The translations under genes were made by a program, and so were the position numbers. From Candidatus Kapaibacterium sp. (GTDB taxonomy: Bacteria; Bacteroidota; Ignavibacteria; Kapaibacteriales; UBA4661), in contig RDXM01000103.1 of the NCBI GenBank assembly GCA_004292595.1, positions 1 through 41,017 on the forward strand: a stretch of DNA of 41,017 bases. Reading direction: 5' to 3'. Of this stretch, positions 27,529 through 36,043 are shown piece by piece. Under the pieces are notes generated by a model. That model was given only the letters and a program-made list of their open reading frames with translations. It did no database searches and was not told the DNA's origin. Positions within the stretch are counted from its first letter, which is position 1. Each line of letters begins with the position of its first letter.

Positions 27529-28554
27529 ATGATGAATCTCAATCCGCAACAACTCACCGCACCGCCGATAACGGTGGAAGAAATGCTCGAATCGCCCATG
27601 CTGCGCTTGCCGCTCACACACATCAATCCGAGCGTGGCTTTGACACGGAGTATCAATGACAAAAACATCCATCGTCCGCAGCTTGCATTGGCGGGCTACG
27701 TGGGCTTGTTTACTTATCATCGCATTCAAGTTTTTGGCAATACGGAAATTCATTATTTACAAAGTCTGAGTCCGAAAAAACGCCAGCAAGCCTTTCGTGC
27801 ATTAGCGCAATTTGAAATCCCTGTTATCATCGTAACAACTAAGAATACGCTTGATGATGAACTCATTGCGATTGCGACCGAGCATAATATTCCCGTGCTG
27901 GCAACCGAGCTTGAAACCATGCGGGTTACCTACATTTTGTCGGAGTATTTGGATACGCATTTTGCACCGCAAGTGGCTTTGCATGGTTCGTTTGTGGATG
28001 TGTACGGCGTTGGAATTATGTTTGTCGGGAAAAGTGGCATTGGCAAAAGCGAAATCGCGCTCGACCTGATTGAACGCGGACACCGCCTCGTTGCTGATGA
28101 TGTGGTGATTCTGACGCAAAAGCGCGACGATATTATCATCGGCGCAGGAACGCGTCTCGTGCAACACTTCATGGAAGTACGCGGCTTGGGGTTGATTGAT
28201 ATTCGCCAAATGTTTGGTATTCGCTCAATTCGCTTTCAAAAACGCTTGGAAATTATTGTGGAATTGGAGCATTGGGAAGAAGCAGGCAACTACACCAGAA
28301 CTGGCTTAGATGCTGAGACCGTCGAAGTGTTGGGTGCGCCCATTTCCTACGTGCGCTTGCCAATTTTGCCTGGAAAAAACATCACCGTCATTTCCGAAGT
28401 TATTGCGCTCAATTATCTCCAACGCGCCTACGGCTACGATGCCGCACAAACCTTCTCCAAACGCCTTGAATCCGAGATTGTGAACCGCATGAAGCATGGC
28501 AAATCTGCACGAATGGAACGGAATTTATCGCAATATCACAATGATTTTGAATAA
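27529..28554 (+). CDS. hprK: HPr kinase/phosphorylase
   Basis: A 341-residue bifunctional enzyme that phosphorylates and dephosphorylates Ser of HPr, the phosphocarrier of PTS-type systems. It has the N-terminal HPr kinase N domain (~15-145), catalytic His 152 (ALHGSFVDVYG), Walker A GKSGIGKS (167-174), Asp 190/191 (LVADDVV) and the signature EVRGLGLIDI (216-225). Two consecutive ATGs (27529, 27532) are possible. The MBL hydrolase follows after 15 bp, indicating cotranscription. No PTS gene is in the window; in related bacteria HprK often occurs with an incomplete PTS used for regulation. Confidence 0.96.
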   Translation: MMNLNPQQLTAPPITVEEMLESPMLRLPLTHINPSVALTRSINDKNIHRPQLALAGYVGLFTYHRIQVFGNTEIHYLQSLSPKKRQQAFRALAQFEIPVIIVTTKNTLDDELIAIATEHNIPVLATELETMRVTYILSEYLDTHFAPQVALHGSFVDVYGVGIMFVGKSGIGKSEIALDLIERGHRLVADDVVILTQKRDDIIIGAGTRLVQHFMEVRGLGLIDIRQMFGIRSIRFQKRLEIIVELEHWEEAGNYTRTGLDAETVEVLGAPISYVRLPILPGKNITVISEVIALNYLQRAYGYDAAQTFSKRLESEIVNRMKHGKSARMERNLSQYHNDFE

Positions 28555-28569
28555 CAAGAACACCCATTT

Positions 28570-29262
28570 ATGAACACCACACCAGAAACCAATCCCCCCG
28601 AAAGCGCACCATCACTCTCTGTCTATCCTGTGGAAGCGGGACCCGTTGCCACCTTTGGCTACATGATTACCGATACCACCAAAGGCGTAGCGGCGGTGAT
28701 TGACGTGCCGCTTGAGAGCGCGGACTATTTTATGGAAATTGCCGAACAGGAACAAGTCCGCATAGAATCTATCTTTCTCACGCATTCGCATTGGGACCAC
28801 ACGGGCGACGTGGCAGCACTGTTGCGTTTGTGTGCGGCGAAAAATCTTGACGCTCCGAAAGTCTATATCCACCCCGACGATGAATACCGCATGGGTAAGC
28901 CAAATGACTATACCAGTGTACCGTTGCCGTTTACGCTAGAAGCCTGTAAAGCCGACGGATTCATGCGTCATGGCGATATTATCAGTTGTGGCGGCTGGCA
29001 TTGTGAAGTGCGCCACACGCCTGGACATACCGAAGGCGGCGTGTGTTTTATTGACCATGCGCAAAAAATCGCTTTTGTTGGAGATACCTTGTTTGCGGGC
29101 AGCATTGGTCGGACGGACTTGCCAGGCGGCGACACAGAAACCTTGCTGAACGCTATTCGCACACAACTTTTCACGTTGGATGACGGTTTTATCGCTCTTC
29201 CCGGACATGGCAATCACACAACGATAGGTGTGGAGCGGCGTAGCAATCCATTTTTGATGTAA
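28570..29262 (+). CDS. MBL-fold metallohydrolase (glyoxalase II-like)
   Basis: A 230-residue protein with the complete metallo-beta-lactamase-fold metal set: HSHWDH (72-77), His 153 (TPGHTEGG), Asp 172 (VGDTLFAGSIGRTD) and His 213 (PGHGNHT). FAGSIGRTDLPGGD is typical of the glyoxalase II-like hydrolases of the YcbL group, which hydrolyse S-acyl-thioesters or similar small substrates. Fifteen bases separate it from hprK. The substrate is unknown; given bshB1 in the window, a bacillithiol thioester is conceivable but not shown. Confidence 0.88.
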   Translation: MNTTPETNPPESAPSLSVYPVEAGPVATFGYMITDTTKGVAAVIDVPLESADYFMEIAEQEQVRIESIFLTHSHWDHTGDVAALLRLCAAKNLDAPKVYIHPDDEYRMGKPNDYTSVPLPFTLEACKADGFMRHGDIISCGGWHCEVRHTPGHTEGGVCFIDHAQKIAFVGDTLFAGSIGRTDLPGGDTETLLNAIRTQLFTLDDGFIALPGHGNHTTIGVERRSNPFLM

Positions 29263-29428
29263 TCGTTGCCGAAGGGATACGCGGTTTTGGCAGACGCTCT
29301 GTACGAGAATAAAGTTGCGAAGAGCCAGAATTCATCGTATCTTGGGGAAGCAACGCGCGAAGATTGTTGTCTGTTTTTTCATTGTTTCTTTGCGCAACTT
29401 TCCTTCTCTTTTTCATAAAATTGTTGAG

Positions 29429-30259
29429 ATGAAATCGTTGTATCATCATGTTGTACGTTTTCACATTGTGGCTGTTTTTTTGAGCGGTATGGCAGCGTTT
29501 ATGCTGGAAACTGCTCCACTCCACGCCCAGCAAGCACAAGCAATTTTTATATTGCGCGACACGAGCATTCAACGCGGCGCATTTGTGCGGATTCCGCTTG
29601 CTGTCTCCTTGCGCAATGCGCCAGCACGTATAGATTCCATGCGGCTTGTGCTACGTTACACGCCGTCGGTTGTGCTAGTGGATAGTGTTCGCGGTGGTGG
29701 TGAGAATATCATTGCTTGCCCCGCGCCCCGCTTCACCACTCAGTTTTTGAGCCTCAGCGAAGGCGTGATGACGCTCGCGTGCAATCAAATTCGCCCAATC
29801 GCAGCCAACAACCAAGATACTGCCATACTTTGCACGGTGGATTTTCGCGTGTTAGCGTCCGCCGAGTCGCTTGCCACGATACGCATTGAAAGCCTCACTC
29901 TCAACGCCACCGATGCAGAATTAGTCGGAATGCGGCGCAGCAGCACGATTCGCGTCTTTGGCGAACCCAGCATCACAACACGCTTCACCGATGCTATTGA
30001 ACAAAATTATCCGAACCCGATTGCAAATAGCGCGAGCGGAACAACATTTCCCTACACGCTCGCAGCCGCAGAAGAAGTGCAGTTTAGCGTGTATTCGTTG
30101 CGTGGCGAGGAAGTATTTCGCTTTCCAGCTATGCGCCAATCACAAGGACGCTACTTCCTTCGGTACGTGCCAGAGCCGAGTCTACCCAATGGGTTGTATT
30201 CCTTGCGCATGGTGACGCGCAATGGCGCATTTCGGCAATCGTTTATGATTTTGCGGTAA
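29429..30259 (+). CDS. Secreted protein with cohesin-like domain and T9SS type A sorting domain
   Basis: A 276-residue protein from the ATG at 29429, chosen because it begins a signal peptide (MKSLYHHVVRFHIVAVFLSG...LHAQ). Residues ~38-185 form a beta-rich domain reminiscent of cohesin-like folds (GAFVRIPLAVSLRNAPARID, VDFRVLA), with weak similarity only. The C-terminal ~80 residues (QNYPNPIANSASG ... GEEVF ... GLYSLRM ... QSFMILR) are a T9SS type A sorting domain; the NYPNP motif is diagnostic. It is exported to the cell surface or medium. The partner is unknown. Confidence 0.8.
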   Translation: MKSLYHHVVRFHIVAVFLSGMAAFMLETAPLHAQQAQAIFILRDTSIQRGAFVRIPLAVSLRNAPARIDSMRLVLRYTPSVVLVDSVRGGGENIIACPAPRFTTQFLSLSEGVMTLACNQIRPIAANNQDTAILCTVDFRVLASAESLATIRIESLTLNATDAELVGMRRSSTIRVFGEPSITTRFTDAIEQNYPNPIANSASGTTFPYTLAAAEEVQFSVYSLRGEEVFRFPAMRQSQGRYFLRYVPEPSLPNGLYSLRMVTRNGAFRQSFMILR

Positions 30260-30293
30260 AAACAGCTCAAGTACATGACAAAATTGATTCATT

Positions 30294-30387
30294 AGTGGCA
30301 CAGACATTCTTGTCTGTGAGTATTAGTGTGGGGTTCAGGCAAAAAATTCAGGCATGATAAAACACAGACAAGAATGTCTGTGCCACT
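30294..30387 (-). repeat. REP-like paired-hairpin element
   Basis: A perfect 25-bp inverted repeat: 30294-30318 (AGTGGCACAGACATTCTTGT...) and its complement 30363-30387. Each arm is itself a CACAGACA/TGTCTGTG hairpin. Read on the minus strand, the linker contains GCCTGAACCCCACACTAATA, alignable with the linkers of the copies near 36.0 and 41.0 kb. GAAGCCTGATTTT follows the right arm. It lies in the 287-bp gap before ilvC. Confidence 0.85.
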
Positions 30388-30546
30388 GAAGCCTGATTTT
30401 ATTGAGAATTAAAGAATTTTGCCGCGTACTAAAAAAACAACACATCATTCCTCGCTTTCAGAGAGCGTTGGTATTCGTTTCATGTGATTCAACTATTTGG
30501 TGTTAGTACGCCTAACTCCTTCTTCTCCAATTCATTCCTACGATGT

Positions 30547-31599
30547 ATGGCAAAATTAAATTTTGGTGGCGTTGAAGAAAACGTCGTTACGCGCGAAGAA
30601 TTTCCGCTTGCAAAGGCTCAAGAAATCTTGAAAGATGAAGTCGTTGCCGTGATTGGCTACGGCGTTCAGGGTCCTGGACAAGCATTGAACCAAAAAGATA
30701 ACGGCATTACCGTGATTGTCGGGCAGCGTCCGAACTCAAAATCATGGGACAAAGCCGTTGCTGATGGTTTCGAGCCAGGCAAAACCTTGTTCACGCCCGA
30801 AGAAGCTGCCGCAAAAGGCACAATCATCTGCTATTTGCTGTCGGATGCGGCGCAAATTGAGATGTGGCCCAAGCTCAAGCCGCATTTGACCAAAGGCAAA
30901 GCTCTCTATTTCTCGCACGGCTTTGGCATTACCTACAAAGAGCAAACGGGCATTATTCCGCCCGATGATATTGATGTGATTTTGGTCGCACCGAAAGGCT
31001 CTGGTACCTCACTTCGCCGCTTGTTTGTGGCTGGACGCGGCTTGAATTCGAGCTTTGCTATTTTCCAAGATGCCACCGGACGTGCGCACGACCGCACCAT
31101 TGCGCTTGGTATTGCGGTTGGTTCGGGGTATTTGTTCGAGACCGATTTCAAAAAAGAAGTATTTTCCGACCTCACGGGCGAGCGCGGAACGCTCATGGGC
31201 GCAATTCAAGGCATTTTCGAGGCGCAATACAACGTCCTCCGCAAGCGCGGACACACGCCATCGGAAGCATTCAACGAAACCGTTGAAGAACTCACCCAAA
31301 GCCTGATGCCACTCGTAGCGGAAAACGGCATGGACTGGATGTACGCAAACTGCTCCACCACCGCACAGCGCGGCGCGTTGGACTGGAAAAATAAATTCCG
31401 CGATGCTGTCGCGCCCGTCATGGAAGACTTGTACGAAAGCGTTGCCACAGGCAAAGAAGCTGCGCGGTCTATCGCTACAAACAGCCAGCCAGATTACCGC
31501 GAAAAACTGGAAGTGGAACTGACGGAATTGCGGAATTCCGAAATGTGGCAAGCTGGAAAGACTGTTCGCAGCTTGCGTCCAGAGAACAAAAAAGCATAA
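30547..31599 (+). CDS. ilvC: Ketol-acid reductoisomerase (class I)
   Basis: A 350-residue enzyme of valine/isoleucine/leucine synthesis that isomerises and reduces acetolactate (or acetohydroxybutyrate) with NAD(P)H and Mg. The start ATG is at 30547; the upstream open extension is not family-like. The nucleotide loop is GYGVQGPGQALNQ (38-50), followed by QRPNSKSW (60-67), which sets the cofactor; Ser and Lys/Arg suggest NADPH. Catalytic and metal residues include His 124 (FSHGFGI), Lys 150 (VAPKGSG), Asp 208 and Glu 212 (SDLTGERGTL), and EELTQSLMPL. It stands alone: no ilvB/N/D or leu genes adjoin. A strong terminator follows. Confidence 0.97.
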   Translation: MAKLNFGGVEENVVTREEFPLAKAQEILKDEVVAVIGYGVQGPGQALNQKDNGITVIVGQRPNSKSWDKAVADGFEPGKTLFTPEEAAAKGTIICYLLSDAAQIEMWPKLKPHLTKGKALYFSHGFGITYKEQTGIIPPDDIDVILVAPKGSGTSLRRLFVAGRGLNSSFAIFQDATGRAHDRTIALGIAVGSGYLFETDFKKEVFSDLTGERGTLMGAIQGIFEAQYNVLRKRGHTPSEAFNETVEELTQSLMPLVAENGMDWMYANCSTTAQRGALDWKNKFRDAVAPVMEDLYESVATGKEAARSIATNSQPDYREKLEVELTELRNSEMWQAGKTVRSLRPENKKA

Positions 31600-31623
31600 A
31601 ACGTTGGAAACTGGAAGAAAAAT

Positions 31624-31671
31624 ATGCCCGTACTGTGAGCGATTCAGACATTCACATTACGGGCATTTTTT
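31624..31671 (+). terminator. Rho-independent terminator of ilvC
   Basis: The stem ATGCCCGTA (31624-31632)/TACGGGCAT (31658-31666) is extended after one mismatch by TGTGA/TCACA, and is followed by six T residues. It begins 24 bp after the ilvC stop and insulates ilvC from pdxA. Confidence 0.92.
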
Positions 31672-31715
31672 GTTGAGCGGGCAAGTAGTTATCATTCCTC
31701 ACAAAACCTCATATC

Positions 31716-32768
31716 ATGCAGCACATCGTCCTCACCTGTGGCGACCCCAACGGTATCGGCTTGGAAGTTGGAATCAAAGCATTGACGCGCTATGCAGAGC
31801 TTGTGCGCCAAAGCAATGCTGCACCCGTGCGCTTCTCGCTCATTGTTCATCCCGAAACATTTTGGCAGTATGTTAGGCAAATACCAGCATTAAAAAGCCT
31901 TGTACAGCGCACGGAATCAGGCTTTCAGCTTGGTGAAATGTCGTGCGAAATTATTGATTGCGCAAAGCAGGTGAACGTGGAATTTGGTAAGGAAACGCGA
32001 GATGCGGGAGAATTATCGTGGGAGGCATTACGCATTTCGGCAGAATTGCTGCGAAAAGGAGCAGAAGCGAGTGCTGATGCGGTTGTTACGCTACCCGTCT
32101 CGAAACGAGCATTGCATTTAGCAGCATTTCCTTTTCCTGGACAAACGGAGTTTTACGCACACAAATTCGGCACCGACAAGCAAATGATGATTCTCGCCAC
32201 CGAAGCCGCCGAACTCGACCCCAAGCACGCGCCAGTGCGGGTTGGCTTGGCAACGGTACATATTCCGCTTCGTGAGGTTGTTACGCGCCTCAGCGAGGAA
32301 CGCGTTGTGGAGCGCATTGTTGCCCTGAACAGCGCATTACAACGCGATTTCGCCATTGCGAAGCCGCGAATTGCCGTACTCGGCGTGAATCCTCATGCGG
32401 GCGAGCAGGGTGATATTGGTTCGGAGGAAATTCACATTATTGAACCAGCCCTGAAGACCGCACAAAATCATGGCATTCACGCCGAAGGAGCGTTCCCAGC
32501 CGATGGCTTTTTTGCGCACGGCGCGTTCCGCTTGTATGATGGAATTTTGGCGATGTATCACGACCAAGGACTGATTCCCTTGAAGCTCCTTGCTGGAAAT
32601 GGCGGCGTGAATTTTTCGGCAGGCTTGCCAATTATTCGCACCTCGCCCGACCACGGAACCGCATTCGCACTCGCTGGGAAGGGCATTGCCAATGAAGCCA
32701 GCACGTTCGATGCAATTCAAATGGCACTCAGTATTTGCAACAATCGTACAAAATTTATCACCAAATAA
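31716..32768 (+). CDS. pdxA: 4-hydroxythreonine-4-phosphate dehydrogenase
   Basis: A 350-residue enzyme of pyridoxal 5'-phosphate synthesis that oxidises and decarboxylates 4-phosphohydroxythreonine. The N-terminus TCGDPNGIGLEV and the metal-binding His 182 (VHIPLRE), His 227 (NPHAGE) and His 282 (YHDQG), plus RTSPDHGTAFALAGKG, identify PdxA. In the usual GHTE motif that contacts the substrate phosphate, His is replaced by Gln (PGQTEFYA, Gln 143). It forms an operon with the nuclease gene 4 bp downstream. Confidence 0.93.
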   Translation: MQHIVLTCGDPNGIGLEVGIKALTRYAELVRQSNAAPVRFSLIVHPETFWQYVRQIPALKSLVQRTESGFQLGEMSCEIIDCAKQVNVEFGKETRDAGELSWEALRISAELLRKGAEASADAVVTLPVSKRALHLAAFPFPGQTEFYAHKFGTDKQMMILATEAAELDPKHAPVRVGLATVHIPLREVVTRLSEERVVERIVALNSALQRDFAIAKPRIAVLGVNPHAGEQGDIGSEEIHIIEPALKTAQNHGIHAEGAFPADGFFAHGAFRLYDGILAMYHDQGLIPLKLLAGNGGVNFSAGLPIIRTSPDHGTAFALAGKGIANEASTFDAIQMALSICNNRTKFITK

Positions 32769-32772
32769 ACCT

Positions 32773-33828
32773 ATGAAACTCTCCATCGGAACGTTCAACG
32801 TTCAAAACCTAACCCGTGCTGGCAAGCCAATTTACAACGAATCTCGCCCTTTGTACTCGACCGAAGAATATGCGAAAAAGCGGGCGTGGATTCAAGCACA
32901 GCTCGCAAAAATGGATGCCGATATTATTGGCTTTCAGGAGATTATTGAGGGTGAAGCTCTGCGTGATTGTGTGCGCGGAACAGAGATGGAGGATTGGCAC
33001 ATCGCGGCGGCAAAACCCAACGGGCAAACCCCTGTAAACGCCATTCTAAGCCGCTTTCCGATTGTCAGCACCGAGTGTATTTCCAAGATTCCCTTTGCCT
33101 TCGAGTTTTTTGATGACGATGCGCAGCGTGCGCGCCTGAAAAGCGCGTCCGGACAAGTTCCGGCGGCTATTCCTTTGCAAATACAGGATTTCTCGCGTGA
33201 TGTTTTGAAAGTGGAAATTGAAATTACGAAAGGTTTCTCTATTGTGGTCGGCGTGGTGCATTTGAAATCGAAACGCCCCATTCTCCCAGACGGACTCGAC
33301 CGCGACGATGCGACGCTCGTGGAATTAGCGCAAGGCAGTGTGCGGTCATTGATTCGGCGCGGTGTGGAGGCGGCAGGTGTGCGAGCAATTTTGTCGCAGC
33401 ACATCGAAGAACGCCCAAACACGCCTATTTTCCTCATTGGCGACCTGAACGACAGCGATACTGCGGTGACGAACCAAGCAATGCTCGGCGAGCCGCCCTT
33501 TCACCGCCTCAGCCCAGAAGAAAAAATTGCGCGGTGGCGATACGTCCTGCAAAACAGCCGCGATGTGCAGGCACGGCGCAGCATGGAGAACTTTTACTAC
33601 ACCTACATCCACAACGGACATTATGAAAGTTTGGATAATATTTTTGTCTGCAATCACTTCGCAGACCGCAACACAGAACGCTTGGGGCGGATTATTGATG
33701 TGCGTCTTTTTAACGACCACCTTTTCGACCAAACGCTTTCGCACGACCGCAAACCGCGCCACGTCAGCGACCACGGGCAAGTTGTGACCAATATTGATGT
33801 TTTTGAAGATAGGATAGAGGGCGCGTAA
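32773..33828 (+). CDS. Endonuclease/exonuclease/phosphatase (EEP) family protein
   Basis: A 351-residue protein starting at the ATG at 32773, four bases after the pdxA stop. EEP-fold motifs are present in order: GTFNVQNL (6-13), GFQEI with Glu 56 as metal ligand, a VGVVHLKSKRP His region, LIGDLNDSD (catalytic Asp/Asn) and a C-terminal VSDHGQVV. The family includes nucleases and phospholipid phosphatases; nothing here decides the substrate. No signal peptide is seen, so it is cytoplasmic. A link to vitamin B6 synthesis is only positional. Confidence 0.82.
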   Translation: MKLSIGTFNVQNLTRAGKPIYNESRPLYSTEEYAKKRAWIQAQLAKMDADIIGFQEIIEGEALRDCVRGTEMEDWHIAAAKPNGQTPVNAILSRFPIVSTECISKIPFAFEFFDDDAQRARLKSASGQVPAAIPLQIQDFSRDVLKVEIEITKGFSIVVGVVHLKSKRPILPDGLDRDDATLVELAQGSVRSLIRRGVEAAGVRAILSQHIEERPNTPIFLIGDLNDSDTAVTNQAMLGEPPFHRLSPEEKIARWRYVLQNSRDVQARRSMENFYYTYIHNGHYESLDNIFVCNHFADRNTERLGRIIDVRLFNDHLFDQTLSHDRKPRHVSDHGQVVTNIDVFEDRIEGA

Positions 33829-33865
33829 AATCAAGTATTCAAGACTATTTTTTCAGGAGATACCA

Positions 33866-34126
33866 ATGAAAAATTCAACGCAAAATCTACAACAACGCTA
33901 TCATGCAAAATGGCGTGTTTTCGCACCCTTGGGGCTTGCGCTTGTCGGGTGCGGTCTCAGTATTCTTGGTGAGGCGATTGGCATAAAGACAAGGAATGAA
34001 GAGGTTTTGAGCTGGTTTACGTGGGGGACGCTTGGGCTGATTATTACCAATGCAGGGCTTGTGTTCTTTGGCGAAGCGGTCAAATGTCGCGTTTTGTTTG
34101 AAGTGCAGGAACATCGCACAAAATGA
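33866..34126 (+). CDS. Small two-helix membrane protein
   Basis: An 86-residue protein with two predicted membrane helices (FAPLGLALVGCGLSILGEAI and TWGTLGLIITNAGLVFFGEA, about 19-38 and 52-72) and charged ends. AGGAGA at 33855-33860 stands five bases before the ATG, a clear ribosome binding site that supports a real gene. It follows the nuclease gene by 37 bp. No family is recognised. Confidence 0.65.
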   Translation: MKNSTQNLQQRYHAKWRVFAPLGLALVGCGLSILGEAIGIKTRNEEVLSWFTWGTLGLIITNAGLVFFGEAVKCRVLFEVQEHRTK

Positions 34127-34202
34127 AGAGCAAAGTCGCCCAAACTGCTCAATTATCCAGTTTTGATAGCTTGAAATATTCTTGCCTGCCTACGTCCGAC
34201 GT

Positions 34203-34370
34203 ATAGAGCGCAAGACTCTGGTCTCTTTAGTCAAAGAAATTGTCAGCATCCGATGGAAGATTAAGCAGTTTTTCCACGGATTCAAGCAATGCACGGAGCT
34301 TGAGTACTGGCAATGCCGAGTCTCACGTATTCAACGCAATCACATATTGTTCGTGGGTTACGCATTTTGA
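34203..34370 (+). pseudogene. DDE transposase C-terminal relic (IS4/IS701-like)
   Basis: The frame has no start codon and stop codons directly upstream. It encodes VKEIVSIRWKIKQFFHGFKQ followed by WQCRVSRIQRNHI, matching the C-terminus of IS4-superfamily transposases (...RWKIEQFHRE.KQLTG.E.CQCRKARIQRNHI...). The Glu of RWKIE, part of the DDE triad in this group, is Lys here. Only ~55 codons remain, so it is a dead fragment. The rest of the gap (34127-34202 and 34371-34549) shows no gene and no recognisable IS end. Confidence 0.65.
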
Positions 34371-34549
34371 ATTGTAGAATTGATATGCAATAATTTCGCC
34401 TTCAGCTCACGCTAAGGGTGTAAGGTGCATATTTTTACGCGCTTTCTAAAAAAATGTTGTGGTTATGGGACTGACAATGATAATCTCTTGCCTTATCGCA
34501 TTGGTCTAGTTTTTCTATTCTACCTTGTCACTATTTCCGAGATGTTGGT
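34371..34549. other. Region after the transposase relic, before the lipoprotein gene
   Basis: There is no coding frame of note. This part of the gap should contain the promoter of the lipoprotein gene at 34550, but I cannot point to boxes with confidence. Confidence 0.4.
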
Positions 34550-35242
34550 ATGCTTATAGGACAATCGCTTCAACGCTTACTCGCAACAATTTTTTGCATG
34601 GCAATGCTGTGCGGGAGCGGCTTGTTATCATGCGCCGATGCTTTCCGTGTACAAACCATTACACAACGAATTATCCTTCAACGGCAGACGACACTGTACA
34701 AACTTCAGCAAGGACGGCGCACACAGGAATATTTCGGTATGGCACTCGCTGAAGATACTCTCTTTTCCTTTGCTACTGTGCAAGCTCCGAGCGAAGCAGG
34801 CAACAGGCAGCTTTTCTACATTGTGCGTGAGAGTGGTGAAGCGTGGTTTGATGCTGATTCGGGGCAAAGCTCTCCAAAAGCCTTGACCGAATACGATGCT
34901 GTTACGCGGGTTTGCGACACCAAGTTTTCCTTGCCAAATGAGCTTGATTCCCTTGCGTGGGCGCGTGCGTTTGCCTTTGTGGACACGCACACGAGCGACA
35001 TTATCAATCAAGCCAGTCCGACGCTCATCCAAACAAGCAAGCGGAATCGCTTGCCGAATAGCGTGAGCTTTACTATTCGCCGCACACCGCAGGCGGGCGG
35101 GATGGTGCAATACAGCGTCCGCGCCAATGAGAGCCTCACCGACTTGAACGCCAGAAAATGTGCCTTCTTCATGCAAACCGGACGCGATGAACGATTTTAT
35201 CAGGGCTTGGAGCAAATTACACCGAAAGCACGACGCGAATAG
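34550..35242 (+). CDS. Putative lipoprotein of unknown function
   Basis: A 230-residue protein. The N-terminus (LATIFCMAMLCGSGLLSC) is a hydrophobic export signal ending in a lipobox-like LLSC, so lipidation at Cys 28 is likely; a type I cleavage after CADA is the alternative. The mature part is mixed alpha/beta, with a motif FTIRRTPQAGGMVQYSVRAN and a Cys pair far apart (Cys 122, Cys 204). It ends in a basic tail. No homologue is recognised. There is no operon partner on either side. Confidence 0.65.
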   Translation: MLIGQSLQRLLATIFCMAMLCGSGLLSCADAFRVQTITQRIILQRQTTLYKLQQGRRTQEYFGMALAEDTLFSFATVQAPSEAGNRQLFYIVRESGEAWFDADSGQSSPKALTEYDAVTRVCDTKFSLPNELDSLAWARAFAFVDTHTSDIINQASPTLIQTSKRNRLPNSVSFTIRRTPQAGGMVQYSVRANESLTDLNARKCAFFMQTGRDERFYQGLEQITPKARRE

Positions 35243-35394
35243 GCTGGAAACTTGAAAGAAATTACCCAAAATGAGGCATAAGCAATGAGGAAGGTAATTT
35301 CAAAATATGATTTCCTCTGAATTTATCGTATTTTTGAAGCCTTGAATTAGTCATTCCTCATAATTTTTCCATTCTACGTTTTTTCCTAAGCATT

Positions 35395-35874
35395 ATGCGC
35401 GAACTCTCTATTGAAAGCAATGGTAGCCTTGAAAAAACAGCTGTCTATATCAATGGCGAACAGATTAGCGGCATTCACCAACTCATGCTGCACATCAACG
35501 AAGACGGCGATTTCGATACGATTCTCGTGTACGAAGGCACGGATAAACAGATGTACACCAAAAATCTTTTTGCAGATTATTTGGATAATATCAAAAAAGT
35601 GCCGCCTACCTTCACCGAAGAAGAGGCACAGTATTTACGCCTTCTCACGGTGACGAGCGATGGCGACCTAGCAAATACGCTGGTCTATATCAATGAAGAA
35701 GAGCAGATTGGCTTGACGGACTTGCTCGTGCAGGTACAGCGCGGTTCGCAAGCCCAAAAATCCTTAACATCGTTCTTCAAAAAACAAGAACCCGCCGAGC
35801 GTCCTGTGTTTCGCGCCGAAGCGCAGTACCGCAATGAGGACAATACTATTTCCACCGAATTGATTTTTGGGTAA
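35395..35874 (+). CDS. Hypothetical protein with internal duplication
   Basis: A 159-residue, acidic, cytoplasmic-looking protein. It contains a duplicated motif of about 31 residues: LSIESNGSLEKTAVYINGE... (4-34) and LTVTSDGDLANTLVYINEE... (83-113), both continuing with LMLHI/LLVQV. A third partial copy ends the protein (FRAEAQYRNEDNTISTELIFG). A basic FFKK precedes the third copy. No family is recognised. It is followed by a REP-like repeat and the HisF paralogue on the same strand. Confidence 0.7.
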   Translation: MRELSIESNGSLEKTAVYINGEQISGIHQLMLHINEDGDFDTILVYEGTDKQMYTKNLFADYLDNIKKVPPTFTEEEAQYLRLLTVTSDGDLANTLVYINEEEQIGLTDLLVQVQRGSQAQKSLTSFFKKQEPAERPVFRAEAQYRNEDNTISTELIFG

Positions 35875-35932
35875 GGTCTTTCTTTATGCTTCTCAGTATC
35901 ATATAAACTCTTGTAAGCTGCATCGAATCAGG

Positions 35933-36014
35933 CTTCAGTGGCTTGAGACTTCTTGTCTGTGTTTGCCACCTGAATCCTGCATCAACACTCACAGACAGGA
36001 ATGTCTGTGCCACT
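35933..36014 (+). repeat. REP-like paired-hairpin element, partly degenerate
   Basis: The left arm (35933-35961, CTTCAGTGGCTTGAGACTTC...) has decayed; the right arm CACAGACAGGAATGTCTGTG... (35990-36014) is intact. The linker TTTGCCACCTGAATCCTGCA aligns with the other copies. AATCAGGCTTC precedes the left arm, the complement of the GAAGCCTGATT that follows the 30.3-kb copy. It ends 29 bp before the ATG of the HisF-like gene, inside its 5' leader. Confidence 0.8.
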
Positions 36015-36043
36015 ATTTGATTTTTTTGTACGGTACAAAAACT

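Noticed and set aside
35867-36043. Open frame extending the HisF-like protein by 59 residues upstream
   Set aside because: The extension is a translation of the REP-like repeat; the family-typical start is the ATG at 36044.
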